DNA from: Pedobacter deserti
GTDB taxonomy: Bacteria > Bacteroidota > Bacteroidia > Sphingobacteriales > Sphingobacteriaceae
Direction: 5' to 3'
NCBI RefSeq assembly: GCF_024436415.1
Contig: NZ_JAFMZQ010000001.1
Coordinates: forward strand, 1,798,001 to 1,862,000
Length of the DNA stretch: 64,000 nucleotides
Below, one piece after another: positions 35,413 to 44,933 of the stretch (its first letter is position 1; the number at the start of each line of letters is the position of its first letter). The notes under the pieces were generated by a model that saw only the letters and a program-made list of their open reading frames with translations, was not told the origin of the DNA and searched no databases. Position numbers and translations under genes: made by a program.

Positions 35413-36175
35413 GAAGGTCAGTATATGATCTTAAACGCTCTGATAGCTCCGCTGCCCGCCGCCTCGATACGGTGATTTTCTCCCCAGACTTCATAATTGC
35501 CTGGTAACCATGCTTGAAGTTAAATTCCTTCAAGTCGTTGAGGTTAATAATGGTGGATTTGTGTATCCGCAGAAATCTGTCGTCTGGCAAAATTTCCTCG
35601 TATTCCTTCAGTACCTTGGAAACCGTAATCTGATCCCCGTTCCTTAAATGAAAAACAGAGTAATTACTGTCGGCTTCGATATAAACGATGTCATCGACGT
35701 CAATTAGGCTGTAGCCCTGGCCATTCGGCAAGGTGATTTTTGTGATCCCGCTCCTGTCAGCAAGGTTTTCAGCGAGGTTTCCAAGTCGCTTGCCCCGGTC
35801 GGAATCTGTTTTATTCGCGGGAATATATCTCATCGCTTTTTCAACCGCCTCCTTCAGCTCATCAATATCGATTGGCTTAAGTAAGTACTCCAGGGCATTG
35901 GCCTTAATCGCTTTGAGGGCATACTGATCGTATGCAGTCGTAAAAATTACATGAGCATTGTGCTCGTTGGCAGTGGAAATCAGTTCAAAGCCATTCTCTC
36001 CGGGCATCGCAATGTCCAGGAAAATCAAATCTACCTGGTTTTGCGCAAGTAAAATCCGTGCCTCTGCTACCGATTTGGCAATACCCGAAATGTGTATTTG
36101 CGGACAATTGTCTTGTAGCAAAAAAAACAGTGATGATCTTGCAAATTCCTCGTCATCTACGATAATGGCATTCAA
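35399..36175 (-). CDS. LytTR-family response regulator
   Basis: A 258-residue regulator with a receiver domain (D7-D8, phospho-acceptor D54 in IFLDIAMPGENG, K in YLLKPID) and a C-terminal LytTR domain (about 140-250, FLRIHKSTIINLNDLKEF). Its end overlaps the start of the Reg_prop kinase, so it is the cognate regulator. It lies 11 bases after mqnC and is probably transcribed with it. Confidence 0.93.
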   Translation of the reverse strand: MNAIIVDDEEFARSSLFFLLQDNCPQIHISGIAKSVAEARILLAQNQVDLIFLDIAMPGENGFELISTANEHNAHVIFTTAYDQYALKAIKANALEYLLKPIDIDELKEAVEKAMRYIPANKTDSDRGKRLGNLAENLADRSGITKITLPNGQGYSLIDVDDIVYIEADSNYSVFHLRNGDQITVSKVLKEYEEILPDDRFLRIHKSTIINLNDLKEFNFKHGYQAIMKSGEKITVSRRRAAELSERLRSYTDLHGEK

Positions 36176-36186
36176 ATCAATATTTG

Positions 36187-37311
36187 TTAATAAGTGATAA
36201 CCTGCTCCTCCAGATGCTCCGGCAAATCCCGGTAGTTGTATTTTTGTCCCCGTAGCTGCGGCTCAAATCCTGCTTCCCGGATTGCAGTCTGTATACCGCT
36301 TGCTGTAAAGCGATGGGGCGCACCGGCAGCCGATACCACATTCTCTTCAATCATGATAGACCCAAAGTCGTTAGCCCCTGCATGCAGGCAAAGTTGGGCA
36401 ACTGTTTTTCCAACGGTGAGCCAGGAAGCCTGTATATTTTTTATGTTAGGCAGCATAATCCTGCTTAAAGCCAGCATCCTGATATATTCATCCCCCGACA
36501 CATTGTTGCTGATCCCTCTTAGTCTTTTCAGCAAGGTTCCGTCATCCTGAAATGGCCATGGTATAAACGCAAGGAACCCGTTTGCATCCGCTGGCTTTTC
36601 ATGCTGCACCTGCCTGATCCATACCAGATGCTCAAAACGTTCCTCAATCGTTTCCACATGACCAAACATCATCGTGGCTGAGGTGGTAATGTCAAGCTGA
36701 TGGGCTGCACGCATGACATCCAGCCATTCCTGTCCGCCGCATTTGCCTTTAGAGATAAGTCGCCTTACCCTGTCGTTCAGAATCTCCGCTCCGGCACCAG
36801 GCAGAGAATCCAAGCCTGCCTCTTTTAACGTGCGAAGTACCTCGGTATGCGACTTCCCCTCCAGTTTGGCAACGTGTGCAATCTCTGGCGGGCCTAATGC
36901 ATGAAGTTTCAGGTCCGGATAAAGCTCCTTAAGTTGTCTGAACAGGTTAGCGTAAAAGTCAAGGCCAAGATCCGGGTGGTGACCGCCCTGCAAAAGCAAC
37001 TGATCACCGCCTAGTCTGAACGTCTCTTCAATTTTAACCTTATACGTGTCAATATCCGTGATATAACTCTCCTCGTGGCCAGGCCTTCGGAAGAAGTTGC
37101 AAAATTTACAGTTTGCGATACAGACATTGGTCGTATTCACATTCCGGTCAATTTGCCAGGTCACTTTGCCATCCGGTACCTGTTTCTTTCTGAGCTCATT
37201 GGCCACGAAAGCAAGCTCAGCGGTCGCCGCATGATGATAAAGGTACATACCTTCCTCTATCGTCAGGAAGTCAAAATCGAGAGCCCTTTGCAGCAAATTG
37301 GCAGTTTCCAT
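36187..37311 (-). CDS. mqnC: Cyclic dehypoxanthinyl futalosine synthase
   Basis: A radical SAM enzyme that cyclises dehypoxanthine futalosine in the futalosine route to menaquinone. The 374-residue product has the radical SAM cluster motif CIANCKFC, then LLQGGHHPDLGLDFYANL, the GPPEI and GAGAEILNDRVRRLISKGKC segments and TMMFGHVETIEERFEH; the GGHHPDL and AFIPWPFQ features fit MqnC rather than MqnE or CofH. A minus-strand TATATTTG box (complement of 37316-37323) ends 4 bases from the ATG. Other mqn genes are not in the window. Confidence 0.92.
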   Translation of the reverse strand: METANLLQRALDFDFLTIEEGMYLYHHAATAELAFVANELRKKQVPDGKVTWQIDRNVNTTNVCIANCKFCNFFRRPGHEESYITDIDTYKVKIEETFRLGGDQLLLQGGHHPDLGLDFYANLFRQLKELYPDLKLHALGPPEIAHVAKLEGKSHTEVLRTLKEAGLDSLPGAGAEILNDRVRRLISKGKCGGQEWLDVMRAAHQLDITTSATMMFGHVETIEERFEHLVWIRQVQHEKPADANGFLAFIPWPFQDDGTLLKRLRGISNNVSGDEYIRMLALSRIMLPNIKNIQASWLTVGKTVAQLCLHAGANDFGSIMIEENVVSAAGAPHRFTASGIQTAIREAGFEPQLRGQKYNYRDLPEHLEEQVITY

Positions 37312-37315
37312 ATTA

Positions 37316-37352
37316 CAAATATACCATAAGAGAACTATTTTATCTATGTTTG
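37316..37352. promoter_or_regulatory. Divergent -7 boxes between mqnC and the M16 peptidase
   Basis: TATATTTG on the minus strand (37316-37323) and TATGTTTG on the plus strand (37345-37352) both match TAnnTTTG. No good -33 boxes are seen. The plus-strand box contains the TTG at 37350, so that upstream TTG is not the peptidase start. Confidence 0.45.
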
Positions 37353-37370
37353 GACCTATTAACTTATTCT

Positions 37371-38615
37371 ATGGTAGATTTTAACCGGTTCACTTTATCC
37401 AATGGGCTTCGCGTTCTTGTACACGAAGATAACACAACCCCAATGGCTGTTTTAAATATTTTGTACGATGTCGGCGCCAGGGATGAGGAGGAAGGTAAAA
37501 CGGGTTTCGCGCATCTGTTCGAACACCTTATGTTCGGCGGCTCCGTCAATATCCCGGTTTATGATGAGCCTTTGCAACGTGTTGGGGGAGAAAATAACGC
37601 ATTTACAAGCAACGACATTACCAACTATTACATTACCCTTCCTGCCGCGAATCTCGAAACAGCCTTCTGGCTGGAAAGCGATCGCATGCTTAGCCTGGCC
37701 TTTTCGGAGAAAAGTCTCGAAACACAAAGAAATGTGGTATGCGAAGAATTTAAGCAACGTTATCTGAATCAGCCCTACGGCGATGTATGGCTTAAACTCC
37801 GGCCATTAGCATACAAAACACATCCATACCGCTGGGCAACAATTGGTCAGGATCTTGAACAGATAGAGACCGCCAAAATGGAAGATGTAAAGGCCTTTTT
37901 CAATAAGCATTACAGCCCAGCCAATGCCATCATGGTTGTTGGGGGCAATGTCAATACCAACGAGGTATTAGCTTTGGCCGAGAAATGGTTTGCGCCAATT
38001 CCCTCAGGTACGCGCTATGAGCGAAATCTGCCTTCGGAAGCGCCGCAGACCGAGGTTCGACGGGAAACGACGTATGCAGAAGTGCCTCTTGACGCTATTT
38101 ATATGGCCTTTAAGATGCCCCCGCGCAGCCACCCCGAGTATCAGACCTATGATCTGATGTCCGACATCCTTTCGCAGGGTCAGTCGTCCAGGTTATATAA
38201 CAGTTTGCTCAAAGATCAACAGTTGTTTAGCGATATACACGCATATATTACCAGCAGTATAGATGAGGGACTGTTTATCGTAGAAGGGAAGTTGGTTAAG
38301 GGAGTTCCGATCCGGACAGCAGAACAAGCTATATGGACAGAACTTAAAAAACTCCGGCATCATGAGGTATCCGAACAAGAGCTCACCAAAGTAAAAAATA
38401 AATCAGAATCTATAATGATGTTTGCGGAAATGAGTTTGCTCGACAAGGCCATGAATTTGGCTTACTACGAACTGCTCGGCGATGCGGATCTCCTCAATAC
38501 GGAGATTGAAAGATATCTCGGTGTTACGTCCAAGCGCATACAGGAAGCTGCAAATGCGACCTTCACAGAGGAAAAATGTTCTATTCTATATTACTTAACT
38601 ACTGATCATGCTTAA
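37371..38615 (+). CDS. M16 family zinc metallopeptidase (catalytic subunit type)
   Basis: A 414-residue pitrilysin-family protease starting MVDFNRFTLSNGLRVLVHED. The inverted zinc motif HLFEH gives ligands His48 and His52 and catalytic Glu51; the distal ligand is likely the Glu in TQRNVVCEEF. No signal peptide is visible. Length fits the two-subunit MPP/PqqL-like layout, in which this subunit supplies the zinc and the overlapping downstream gene supplies the partner. Substrate unknown; peptide clearance is the family's usual role. Confidence 0.92.
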   Translation: MVDFNRFTLSNGLRVLVHEDNTTPMAVLNILYDVGARDEEEGKTGFAHLFEHLMFGGSVNIPVYDEPLQRVGGENNAFTSNDITNYYITLPAANLETAFWLESDRMLSLAFSEKSLETQRNVVCEEFKQRYLNQPYGDVWLKLRPLAYKTHPYRWATIGQDLEQIETAKMEDVKAFFNKHYSPANAIMVVGGNVNTNEVLALAEKWFAPIPSGTRYERNLPSEAPQTEVRRETTYAEVPLDAIYMAFKMPPRSHPEYQTYDLMSDILSQGQSSRLYNSLLKDQQLFSDIHAYITSSIDEGLFIVEGKLVKGVPIRTAEQAIWTELKKLRHHEVSEQELTKVKNKSESIMMFAEMSLLDKAMNLAYYELLGDADLLNTEIERYLGVTSKRIQEAANATFTEEKCSILYYLTTDHA

Positions 38616-39882
38616 CAGGACGCTGGCACCCGAGTCGAAAATGGTCGACGACATTACATTTTTTGAACCTGTAAGGCATGAGCTTGACAATGGCATCCCT
38701 GTATTCATAATCAATGCTGGTCAGCAGGAACTGGTGCGAATTGAGTTCATCTTTAACAATGTAAACTGGAATCCATCAAGGCCACTTCAGGCTGCCGCGG
38801 TCAGCCAGTTGATCAATAATGGTACCCGCGAGCTTAGCGCTAAAGAAATCGCTGATCATGTAGACTACTATGGCGCTTTCCTTCAAACTGAATATGGAGC
38901 TGATCATTCCAGTGTAAAACTGTATACGCTCAACAAACACCTGCAAAATGTGTTACCTGTGATCTTTTCCATCTTAAACGAAAGTGATTTCTCCGACCAT
39001 GAGCTCAGCATATACACACAAAACCAAAAACAATCATTACAGGTCAATCTTCAGAAGAACGACTTTCTTGCCCGGAAGGCATTCGCAAATGAATTGTTCG
39101 GCCAAACTGCATATGGTGCAGGTATCGAACCAGAGGATTACGACCGGCTAACCAGATCGCAACTGCTTGAGTATTTCCATGCCGCATATACTCCCTGGAA
39201 TTGTACTGTGATAGCGGCGGGCAGGTTTACCGGCAGCGAACTGGCCGTGTTGAACAATATCTTTGGAAAGCCCTGGGTTAATCAAGGTCCGGCAACTGTT
39301 AACAAGTTCACTTTTGATATGCCTCAAGGCCGAGAAGTCCTTATCGATCGGCCCGATGCCTTGCAATCGGCCATCCGGATGGGTACGATAGCCATCAACC
39401 GTCAACATCCGGATTTTCCGGGACTGCAAGTGCTCAATTGCGTACTGGGTGGGTATTTTGGGTCGCGGCTCATGGCCAATATCCGCGAAGATAAAGGCTA
39501 CACCTACGGAATAGGGTCTGCTGTAGCCTCAATGAAAGATGCTGGATACTTTTTTCTGGCTACAGAGGTAGGTACAGAGGTATGCACATCGGCCATGGAT
39601 GAAATTGAGAAAGAGATATTGATTTTGCAGCAGGACGTTATACCCGTACAAGAGCTCGACCTTGTGCGTAACTACATGCTTGGATCAATGTTAGGAAGCC
39701 TCGAAAATGCCTTTTCTCATGCAGATAAATTTAAAAACATCTATTTCGCCGGCTTGGGTTACGACTATTACGAACGTTATATCAACACTATAAAAACAAT
39801 AGAAGCTGCCGAACTTCGGCAGCTTGCGAACACATATCTTGATACACAACAATTTACGAAGGTAATTGCGGGAAAGAAGTAG
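38608..39882 (+). CDS. M16 family peptidase, non-catalytic partner
   Basis: A 424-residue M16 protein without the HxxEH motif (the corresponding stretch reads NNGTRELSAKEIADHVDYYG). It keeps the C-terminal Arg/Tyr motif region (NIREDKGYTYGIGSAVAS) that completes the substrate chamber in M16 heterodimers. It overlaps the upstream catalytic gene by 8 bases, so the two are probably made in equal amount and pair up. Confidence 0.9.
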   Translation: MLNRTLAPESKMVDDITFFEPVRHELDNGIPVFIINAGQQELVRIEFIFNNVNWNPSRPLQAAAVSQLINNGTRELSAKEIADHVDYYGAFLQTEYGADHSSVKLYTLNKHLQNVLPVIFSILNESDFSDHELSIYTQNQKQSLQVNLQKNDFLARKAFANELFGQTAYGAGIEPEDYDRLTRSQLLEYFHAAYTPWNCTVIAAGRFTGSELAVLNNIFGKPWVNQGPATVNKFTFDMPQGREVLIDRPDALQSAIRMGTIAINRQHPDFPGLQVLNCVLGGYFGSRLMANIREDKGYTYGIGSAVASMKDAGYFFLATEVGTEVCTSAMDEIEKEILILQQDVIPVQELDLVRNYMLGSMLGSLENAFSHADKFKNIYFAGLGYDYYERYINTIKTIEAAELRQLANTYLDTQQFTKVIAGKK

Positions 39883-39889
39883 TCGCCGA

Positions 39890-41788
39890 CTACTTCTTTT
39901 CTTTTACCAATATCAGCCTGTTTAAATTCACTATTGATCTTCGATCATCACGTTTAAAGTGCAGTGTGATCGCATTTTTAAAGTCATCCAAATCAATGTC
40001 ACACACGTAGACATTTTTCAGATCTTCTCTTTTATCTGAGTAGAACGAGAAAGCCTCAGCAGCCAGTTTCTGTCTTTGCCAAACAGAAACAGTTGCGCCA
40101 TCGGGCGATTTAACTATATCCATGTACAACTTGTAATGCCCTTTTGGCAACTCACTCAAATCCAATTTTACCTGTCCGCCAGTTGTCGAGTGCAATACAT
40201 CCCCATCTATCTTTACAGCGCCTAACACACTGTATTTCGTAAGTTGAGGATACACCGTCATCGTATCAGGAATGTAGACCTTAACAAGGTCCCCAACAGG
40301 TTCCCCCTGCTTTTGTGTAATCATCTTGTCGGCATAGTACAAAGCAACAGAAGTGTAATCACCCCGCTTATTGTTGTTTTCAGGGCCATGCTCTATTGTA
40401 TGCAGTATTTGCTTATTGAACGGAACCTTATCACCAATAAACAGTCTGTAGCCGCCGGTTCTTGCAAACGTCAGCGAATAATCGAGAGCACCGTGTAGCG
40501 GAAGGCTCATCTTAGTGTCCCATCTGTCGAGCAATGCATACCAGCCACCATTAAAATAGTCCTCAGATCCGGTACCATGCATCCTGAGTTCACCATCAAC
40601 CGTCATCACGTCATCGCCCTCAAAAAATAAGGTCATACCAGGCTCCAGACCTTGCGCCTGCAGTAGCGTTCCAACATAATGCCCTCTACCTTTTCCTTCA
40701 AGAAACAGGTGAGGTTTTCCAGGTTCAGTAACCTTATCCGCATGCCAAAAACTGTAAAATTTACCTTCGGTCTTGGGGTCGTATTTCTCATTGTTCAGGA
40801 AGATATCTGCTTCAACCTGTATTGGTTTGGCCTCACCGTCCTCATGATAAATCAACTCTATTTTTGCCTTATTTTCAAACGGCATAGGGAAATAGCAATA
40901 ATTGACGTTTGCGGCTGTTCCGAGCAAGAGGCTTTGCATTGACTCACGGCCATAGGCGTAGCCGAAGAAGTCTGCAAGAGGCATATACACCGCCGGGGCC
41001 TCATCATCCCAGGTCATTTTTATTGAGACCAGCTTATTCAAACCTCTGAACGCTTCAGCGTTGCCGATACGCATACCAGTGATGCGACCTGAATGATTCA
41101 GATCCGCCAGCGTAACCGATTTTCCTGGCATTAAGACTGTAGAAACATGTATGGGTGTTGTTCCGATCGGCCTCGGATTTTCCCACGATTTTTTCAAAGC
41201 CTCCAAAGCAGGTTTGGCGTTTAAGGCCGCCTGAGCACTGAAGGTTTCTACGTTGGCATTGTTTGGATAAATCCTGTATTGAATCTGATAGAACTGAAGC
41301 TGCTTGCCACGGAAGACAATCTTACAACCATTTCTGTAGGATATAGGCAGATAACAAAAGAATCCCCCGAGTTCATTTCCGGTAAGCGGCGCTACAAAGG
41401 GAAAAACCTTTCCGGAAAAAAGATCAGAGAACTTAATGGAATAAGAGGGCTTAGTCGACCCATCGAAATAAAAATCAAGGATATCATCTGTTGGGGTTGG
41501 AGTCCAGATGCGATTAATTACCCCTTTTCCCTTAGCCTCAAAAATGACCAGCGAACTGTCTTTCTCTTTTCGGATGAATGAATACTTTCCGCTAAAGCCG
41601 TCATCATTGTTGCCGGTCCGGTCGTACGACGAGAACTGATGAACAGTTGTGTTGCTCACATACTTAGGCAGGTCGGCGATAGCGGCTAGTTTGCCCAGTT
41701 CCGTCTCCAGGGATACTCGTGTTTTCTGAGCTTTAGTCAGAACGCCACTAAATAAAATAAAAATAAAAAAGTAAAATTTTCTCATCAT
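39890..41788 (-). CDS. Glycoside hydrolase family 172 (DUF2961) protein
   Basis: A 632-residue secreted protein with a signal peptide (MMRKFYFFIFILFSGVLTKAQ). The central domain carries the DUF2961/GH172 hallmark GTGSEDYFNGGWYA (about 403-416) and PFVAPLTGNELGGFFCYLPI; a C-terminal beta-sandwich follows (about 500-630). GH172 enzymes act on fructofuranose or arabinofuranose linkages in trimers or higher rings. No SusC/SusD pair is nearby, so this enzyme stands alone. Convergent with the M16 gene. Confidence 0.85.
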   Translation of the reverse strand: MMRKFYFFIFILFSGVLTKAQKTRVSLETELGKLAAIADLPKYVSNTTVHQFSSYDRTGNNDDGFSGKYSFIRKEKDSSLVIFEAKGKGVINRIWTPTPTDDILDFYFDGSTKPSYSIKFSDLFSGKVFPFVAPLTGNELGGFFCYLPISYRNGCKIVFRGKQLQFYQIQYRIYPNNANVETFSAQAALNAKPALEALKKSWENPRPIGTTPIHVSTVLMPGKSVTLADLNHSGRITGMRIGNAEAFRGLNKLVSIKMTWDDEAPAVYMPLADFFGYAYGRESMQSLLLGTAANVNYCYFPMPFENKAKIELIYHEDGEAKPIQVEADIFLNNEKYDPKTEGKFYSFWHADKVTEPGKPHLFLEGKGRGHYVGTLLQAQGLEPGMTLFFEGDDVMTVDGELRMHGTGSEDYFNGGWYALLDRWDTKMSLPLHGALDYSLTFARTGGYRLFIGDKVPFNKQILHTIEHGPENNNKRGDYTSVALYYADKMITQKQGEPVGDLVKVYIPDTMTVYPQLTKYSVLGAVKIDGDVLHSTTGGQVKLDLSELPKGHYKLYMDIVKSPDGATVSVWQRQKLAAEAFSFYSDKREDLKNVYVCDIDLDDFKNAITLHFKRDDRRSIVNLNRLILVKEKK

Positions 41789-41863
41789 TTGTGCGTGGTT
41801 AGAACTCTAAAATAGGAATTAAGCGCTAATTCTCACACAAGAATCCGATATTTCGCCGACTCG

Positions 41864-42778
41864 TCAGTGCGCAGTTACGATCTCTATCAGACTGTCAAGA
41901 AGAAAGACATCAAACTTTGCAGGACCTGAAGCTTCAAATATCTCGTCGTCGATATGCACATCTTTGCCTGCCCATTCTACCTGTAGTTTCTTAGCCCGTA
42001 TAGATTTGAAAGGAAAAACGGGGTTTTTCGATGCGCATTTGTCTGATATATATTTCTCAAGCTGAGGGCGTTCCTCCTCATTGACAACAACAACGTCAAA
42101 GTATCCGTCACCAGGATCGGCATCTAGGCTCAGCGTTAGCCGTGGCCCCAAACTGGAGATATTCATAACCTCGATCCACAGTGCCCTTCCTGTAAGTTGC
42201 TGCCCGTCCATATTCAAATTGTACGAGACAGGTTCATATGTTTGAGCGATCCTTAAAGCCTCTTTGAGCGCGAAGGCAAATTCCTGCTCGGGAGTTTTGA
42301 TCCCGCTGGTATCTGTTTCCTTTAGATCGTTCATCAACCTGGTAAAAATCCCGAAACCAAAGGCTTCAATAAAATAGGCCGTTTTTGCGTTGCCCGTAAT
42401 CTGGCCCACATCGTACTTCTTCAAATGTCCATTCGTCCACGAAGATATATTGCTCACATTGTTCTGAGGTATGCCGAGCGAGGTTGCGATATTATTTGCC
42501 GTCCCAAAAGGCAGTAGGGCTATTGGGCGTTTATATTTCAGTTTTTGGTCGAGCAGATTCATGATTGTTCTCCTGATTGTTCCATCACCGCCGGCTATGG
42601 CAATGAAATCTGTAGCCGGATCGATACGCTCAAGCATTAGTTCTTTTGACGTGGAGTAGGCGCACTTATAGCCATGTTCCTCAATGAGCGATATAATGTG
42701 ATCTTTTGAATATTCACCCTCTCCTGCATTAGGGTTATGGATAAGATGGACGAGCCTGGCTGTTTTTTTCATATTCAC
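41864..42778 (-). CDS. Diacylglycerol/lipid kinase family protein
   Basis: A 304-residue DAGK-catalytic fold protein (YegS/BmrU-like). Motifs: HNPNAGEGEYSKD near the N-terminus, the nucleotide-binding GGDGTIRRTIMNLL and PFGTANNIATSLGI. Such enzymes phosphorylate lipids such as diacylglycerol or sphingosine-like bases; Sphingobacteriaceae make sphingolipids, but substrate is not shown here. Divergent from surE. Confidence 0.88.
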   Translation of the reverse strand: MNMKKTARLVHLIHNPNAGEGEYSKDHIISLIEEHGYKCAYSTSKELMLERIDPATDFIAIAGGDGTIRRTIMNLLDQKLKYKRPIALLPFGTANNIATSLGIPQNNVSNISSWTNGHLKKYDVGQITGNAKTAYFIEAFGFGIFTRLMNDLKETDTSGIKTPEQEFAFALKEALRIAQTYEPVSYNLNMDGQQLTGRALWIEVMNISSLGPRLTLSLDADPGDGYFDVVVVNEEERPQLEKYISDKCASKNPVFPFKSIRAKKLQVEWAGKDVHIDDEIFEASGPAKFDVFLLDSLIEIVTAH

Positions 42779-42853
42779 TGAACAATATCAGGTCATCAAG
42801 GTTTTAAACATAAACAAGTTATTTAAAATAGCACTGAAGTATACAAACAGCTT

Positions 42854-43582
42854 ATGAAGATCCTTATCACCAACGACGACGGTATATATAGTCCGGGTAT
42901 TTCTGCGCTCGCAAAAGTGGCGCTCGGCTTTGGAGAAGTGCGCGTTGTAGCGCCCGATGTAGAACAGTCATCCATGGGACATGCTATAACCCATTCCAGG
43001 CCACTTACAATCAAAAAATCGCCTGTTAATTTTCCTGGAATCCAGGCGTATCGGGTCAACGGTACTCCGGCAGATTGTGCTGCCCTTGGCCTGCACATAT
43101 TTCCGGACACCGATGTCGTGCTCTCCGGAATCAATATGGGGCCAAATCTTGGAAATTCCATGTGGCATTCAGGTACACTCGCCGCGGCTAAGCAGGCGGT
43201 ACTTTTAGGTGTCAAAGCTATTGCACTAAGTACGCCTGTAGAAAATACAGAGCCTGACTTTGAACTTTTGGCGCCTTTCGTCGAACAGTCGCTCGACCTG
43301 TTGTTGAAAGATACTGCTTTAGGGCTGTACAACGTCAATTATCCGCCAAAGCCGCAGGGCTTAAAATGGACCAGGCAGTCGGTAAGGTTATATGACGGCC
43401 GCGTTGAACCTGGCCAGGATCCAATGGGCAGGAAACACTATTGGATTACCGTTACACCGCTCGAAGCTGCCGAAGAGGGAACAGACCGCTGGGCGGTTGA
43501 AAATAGTTTCGTGTCCATAACCCCCCTGAGGCTCGATCTTACTAATGAAACCGAGTTGACACAAAAAAAAGCAAAGAAATAA
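42854..43582 (+). CDS. surE: 5'/3'-nucleotidase SurE
   Basis: A metal-dependent nucleoside monophosphate phosphatase. The 242-residue product opens with ILITNDDGIYSPGI (metal-binding Asp pair) and has the SGINMGPNLGNSMWHSGTLAAA segment. Length is slightly short but normal. Its stop overlaps the start of the next small gene (TAATG). Confidence 0.95.
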   Translation: MKILITNDDGIYSPGISALAKVALGFGEVRVVAPDVEQSSMGHAITHSRPLTIKKSPVNFPGIQAYRVNGTPADCAALGLHIFPDTDVVLSGINMGPNLGNSMWHSGTLAAAKQAVLLGVKAIALSTPVENTEPDFELLAPFVEQSLDLLLKDTALGLYNVNYPPKPQGLKWTRQSVRLYDGRVEPGQDPMGRKHYWITVTPLEAAEEGTDRWAVENSFVSITPLRLDLTNETELTQKKAKK

Positions 43583-43866
43583 TGGATCCATTTAACATCA
43601 TCGTCGAACTGGACGGGAAGAAAATCGACCTCAACATCCATCCGCAGGAAGAGGGGAGTTATAAAATTGTCTATCATGGTGCACTTGTTGGCGAGGTTTA
43701 TATGAGCAGCGACGGAGAAAGCTGGAAGGCTTACTCCGCCGATGATATAGACGCAGCCGGATACCCGATATATGAGTTCGACGAAACCTCAGGGCATGCC
43801 AATATACTTTTGGAAGGTAATATTGTACAGGAGATTGGCCAACAGATCAGGCAAAACGTGAACTGA
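43582..43866 (+). CDS. Small conserved hypothetical protein coupled to surE
   Basis: A 94-residue acidic protein of predicted beta-rich fold (IIVELDGKKIDLNIHPQEEG, YHGALVGEVYM). It overlaps surE by one base and so is translated with it. It has no signal peptide or known motif. The end overlaps the convergent pncC gene by 20 bases. Function unknown; a role tied to SurE is only inferred from coupling. Confidence 0.6.
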   Translation: MDPFNIIVELDGKKIDLNIHPQEEGSYKIVYHGALVGEVYMSSDGESWKAYSADDIDAAGYPIYEFDETSGHANILLEGNIVQEIGQQIRQNVN

Positions 43867-44338
43867 GATGTTGATACAGCAGTTCTGCCGTGCGTATCAC
43901 CGTAGAAACGACGATTTGCTCCGGATCGCCGGTAAATACAATGCGCTCCTGAAATAAATGTTCCGATCTCAACATCGCATGGATGAACATCGTGCCCACC
44001 GGCTTTTCCAGGGTTTCGCTGCCGCCCGATGTCGTTAACCCGGTGATGCCTACATGAATGTCGGCTTCAATTAGCGAAGCAAGTCCTTTTGCTATGGCTT
44101 CCGTTACCTCGGCAGACTCCGGTGTAAATTTCTGTACCAGTTCATCCGGAACCTTCAGTAATTCTTCTTTGATGCAGGCGTCGTAACACGCAAGCCCGCC
44201 TTTTAAAAATTTGCCGGCATTTCCCGCAAGCGCGAATTCCGATGTAAGCCTGCCAGCCGTGGCACTTTCCGCAAATGCAATGGTAAGTCCCTTGTCAATT
44301 AGTAGTTCCGTACAGGCCGTAACAATTGCATTCTCCAT
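43847..44338 (-). CDS. pncC: CinA-family nicotinamide-nucleotide amidase
   Basis: A 163-residue stand-alone C-terminal CinA domain. It has the signature TIAFAESATAGRLTSEFA near the N-terminus and VGITGLTTSGGSE in the centre. PncC deamidates NMN to NaMN in NAD recycling. The N-terminal MoaB-like half of long CinA proteins is absent, as in E. coli YgaD. Confidence 0.88.
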   Translation of the reverse strand: MENAIVTACTELLIDKGLTIAFAESATAGRLTSEFALAGNAGKFLKGGLACYDACIKEELLKVPDELVQKFTPESAEVTEAIAKGLASLIEADIHVGITGLTTSGGSETLEKPVGTMFIHAMLRSEHLFQERIVFTGDPEQIVVSTVIRTAELLYQHLSSRFA

Positions 44339-44413
44339 CGTCGTTAAATCTAGTTTACAGCTTATAAACTATTTTACCGGCCAAAAAGTTCGGGACAAGA
44401 CACTACATTACAC

Positions 44414-44839
44414 CTAATGATTTTCCGCGTACTTTTTGAAATTGTCTAAAATCGCCTGCCATCCAGCGCGTTGCATATCAACCGGATGCTCGTTTTCAGC
44501 GTCAAAAGTTTCCACAATTTGGACGCCGGCCGGGCTTTCAGTAAAACTTACACTAACTTTTCTTCCATCAGGCATTTCATATCCTATGAGGCGGTGTTCT
44601 TCCAGATCTGTATAAGTGCCTTCAAAATCGAAACTCATACTGCCGTCTTTTGCAGCCATGGTCGACCGGAATTTGCCGCCCTTACGTAAGTCGGCTTCCG
44701 CGAAAGGCGTATGCCAATCGTCCGATGCGTTATTCCATTGCATAATATGGGTCGGACTGGTCCACATATCCCATACCCTACCAAGTGCCGCGGCCACCGT
44801 GGCTTGCACAGTAACCTGAATTTTGTCTTTAGATTCCAT
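44414..44839 (-). CDS. SRPBCC (AHSA1-like) domain protein
   Basis: A 141-residue protein starting MESKDKIQVTVQATVAAALG; the in-frame extension upstream (18 residues) is not family-like. The pattern VWDMWTSPTHIMQWNNASDDWHTPFAE and GWQAILDNFKKYAE at the end is typical of the AHSA1/START-like SRPBCC fold, which binds hydrophobic ligands or acts as a co-chaperone-like domain. No partner is evident. Confidence 0.85.
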   Translation of the reverse strand: MESKDKIQVTVQATVAAALGRVWDMWTSPTHIMQWNNASDDWHTPFAEADLRKGGKFRSTMAAKDGSMSFDFEGTYTDLEEHRLIGYEMPDGRKVSVSFTESPAGVQIVETFDAENEHPVDMQRAGWQAILDNFKKYAENH

Positions 44840-44933
44840 CCTACAATAATTGTTATATTCAGCAAATATACACGCCGCTACTTTGCAGCCCAATGGTGAG
44901 GGGCGACAAATAAGGGGTGCAATCGCGAACAGG

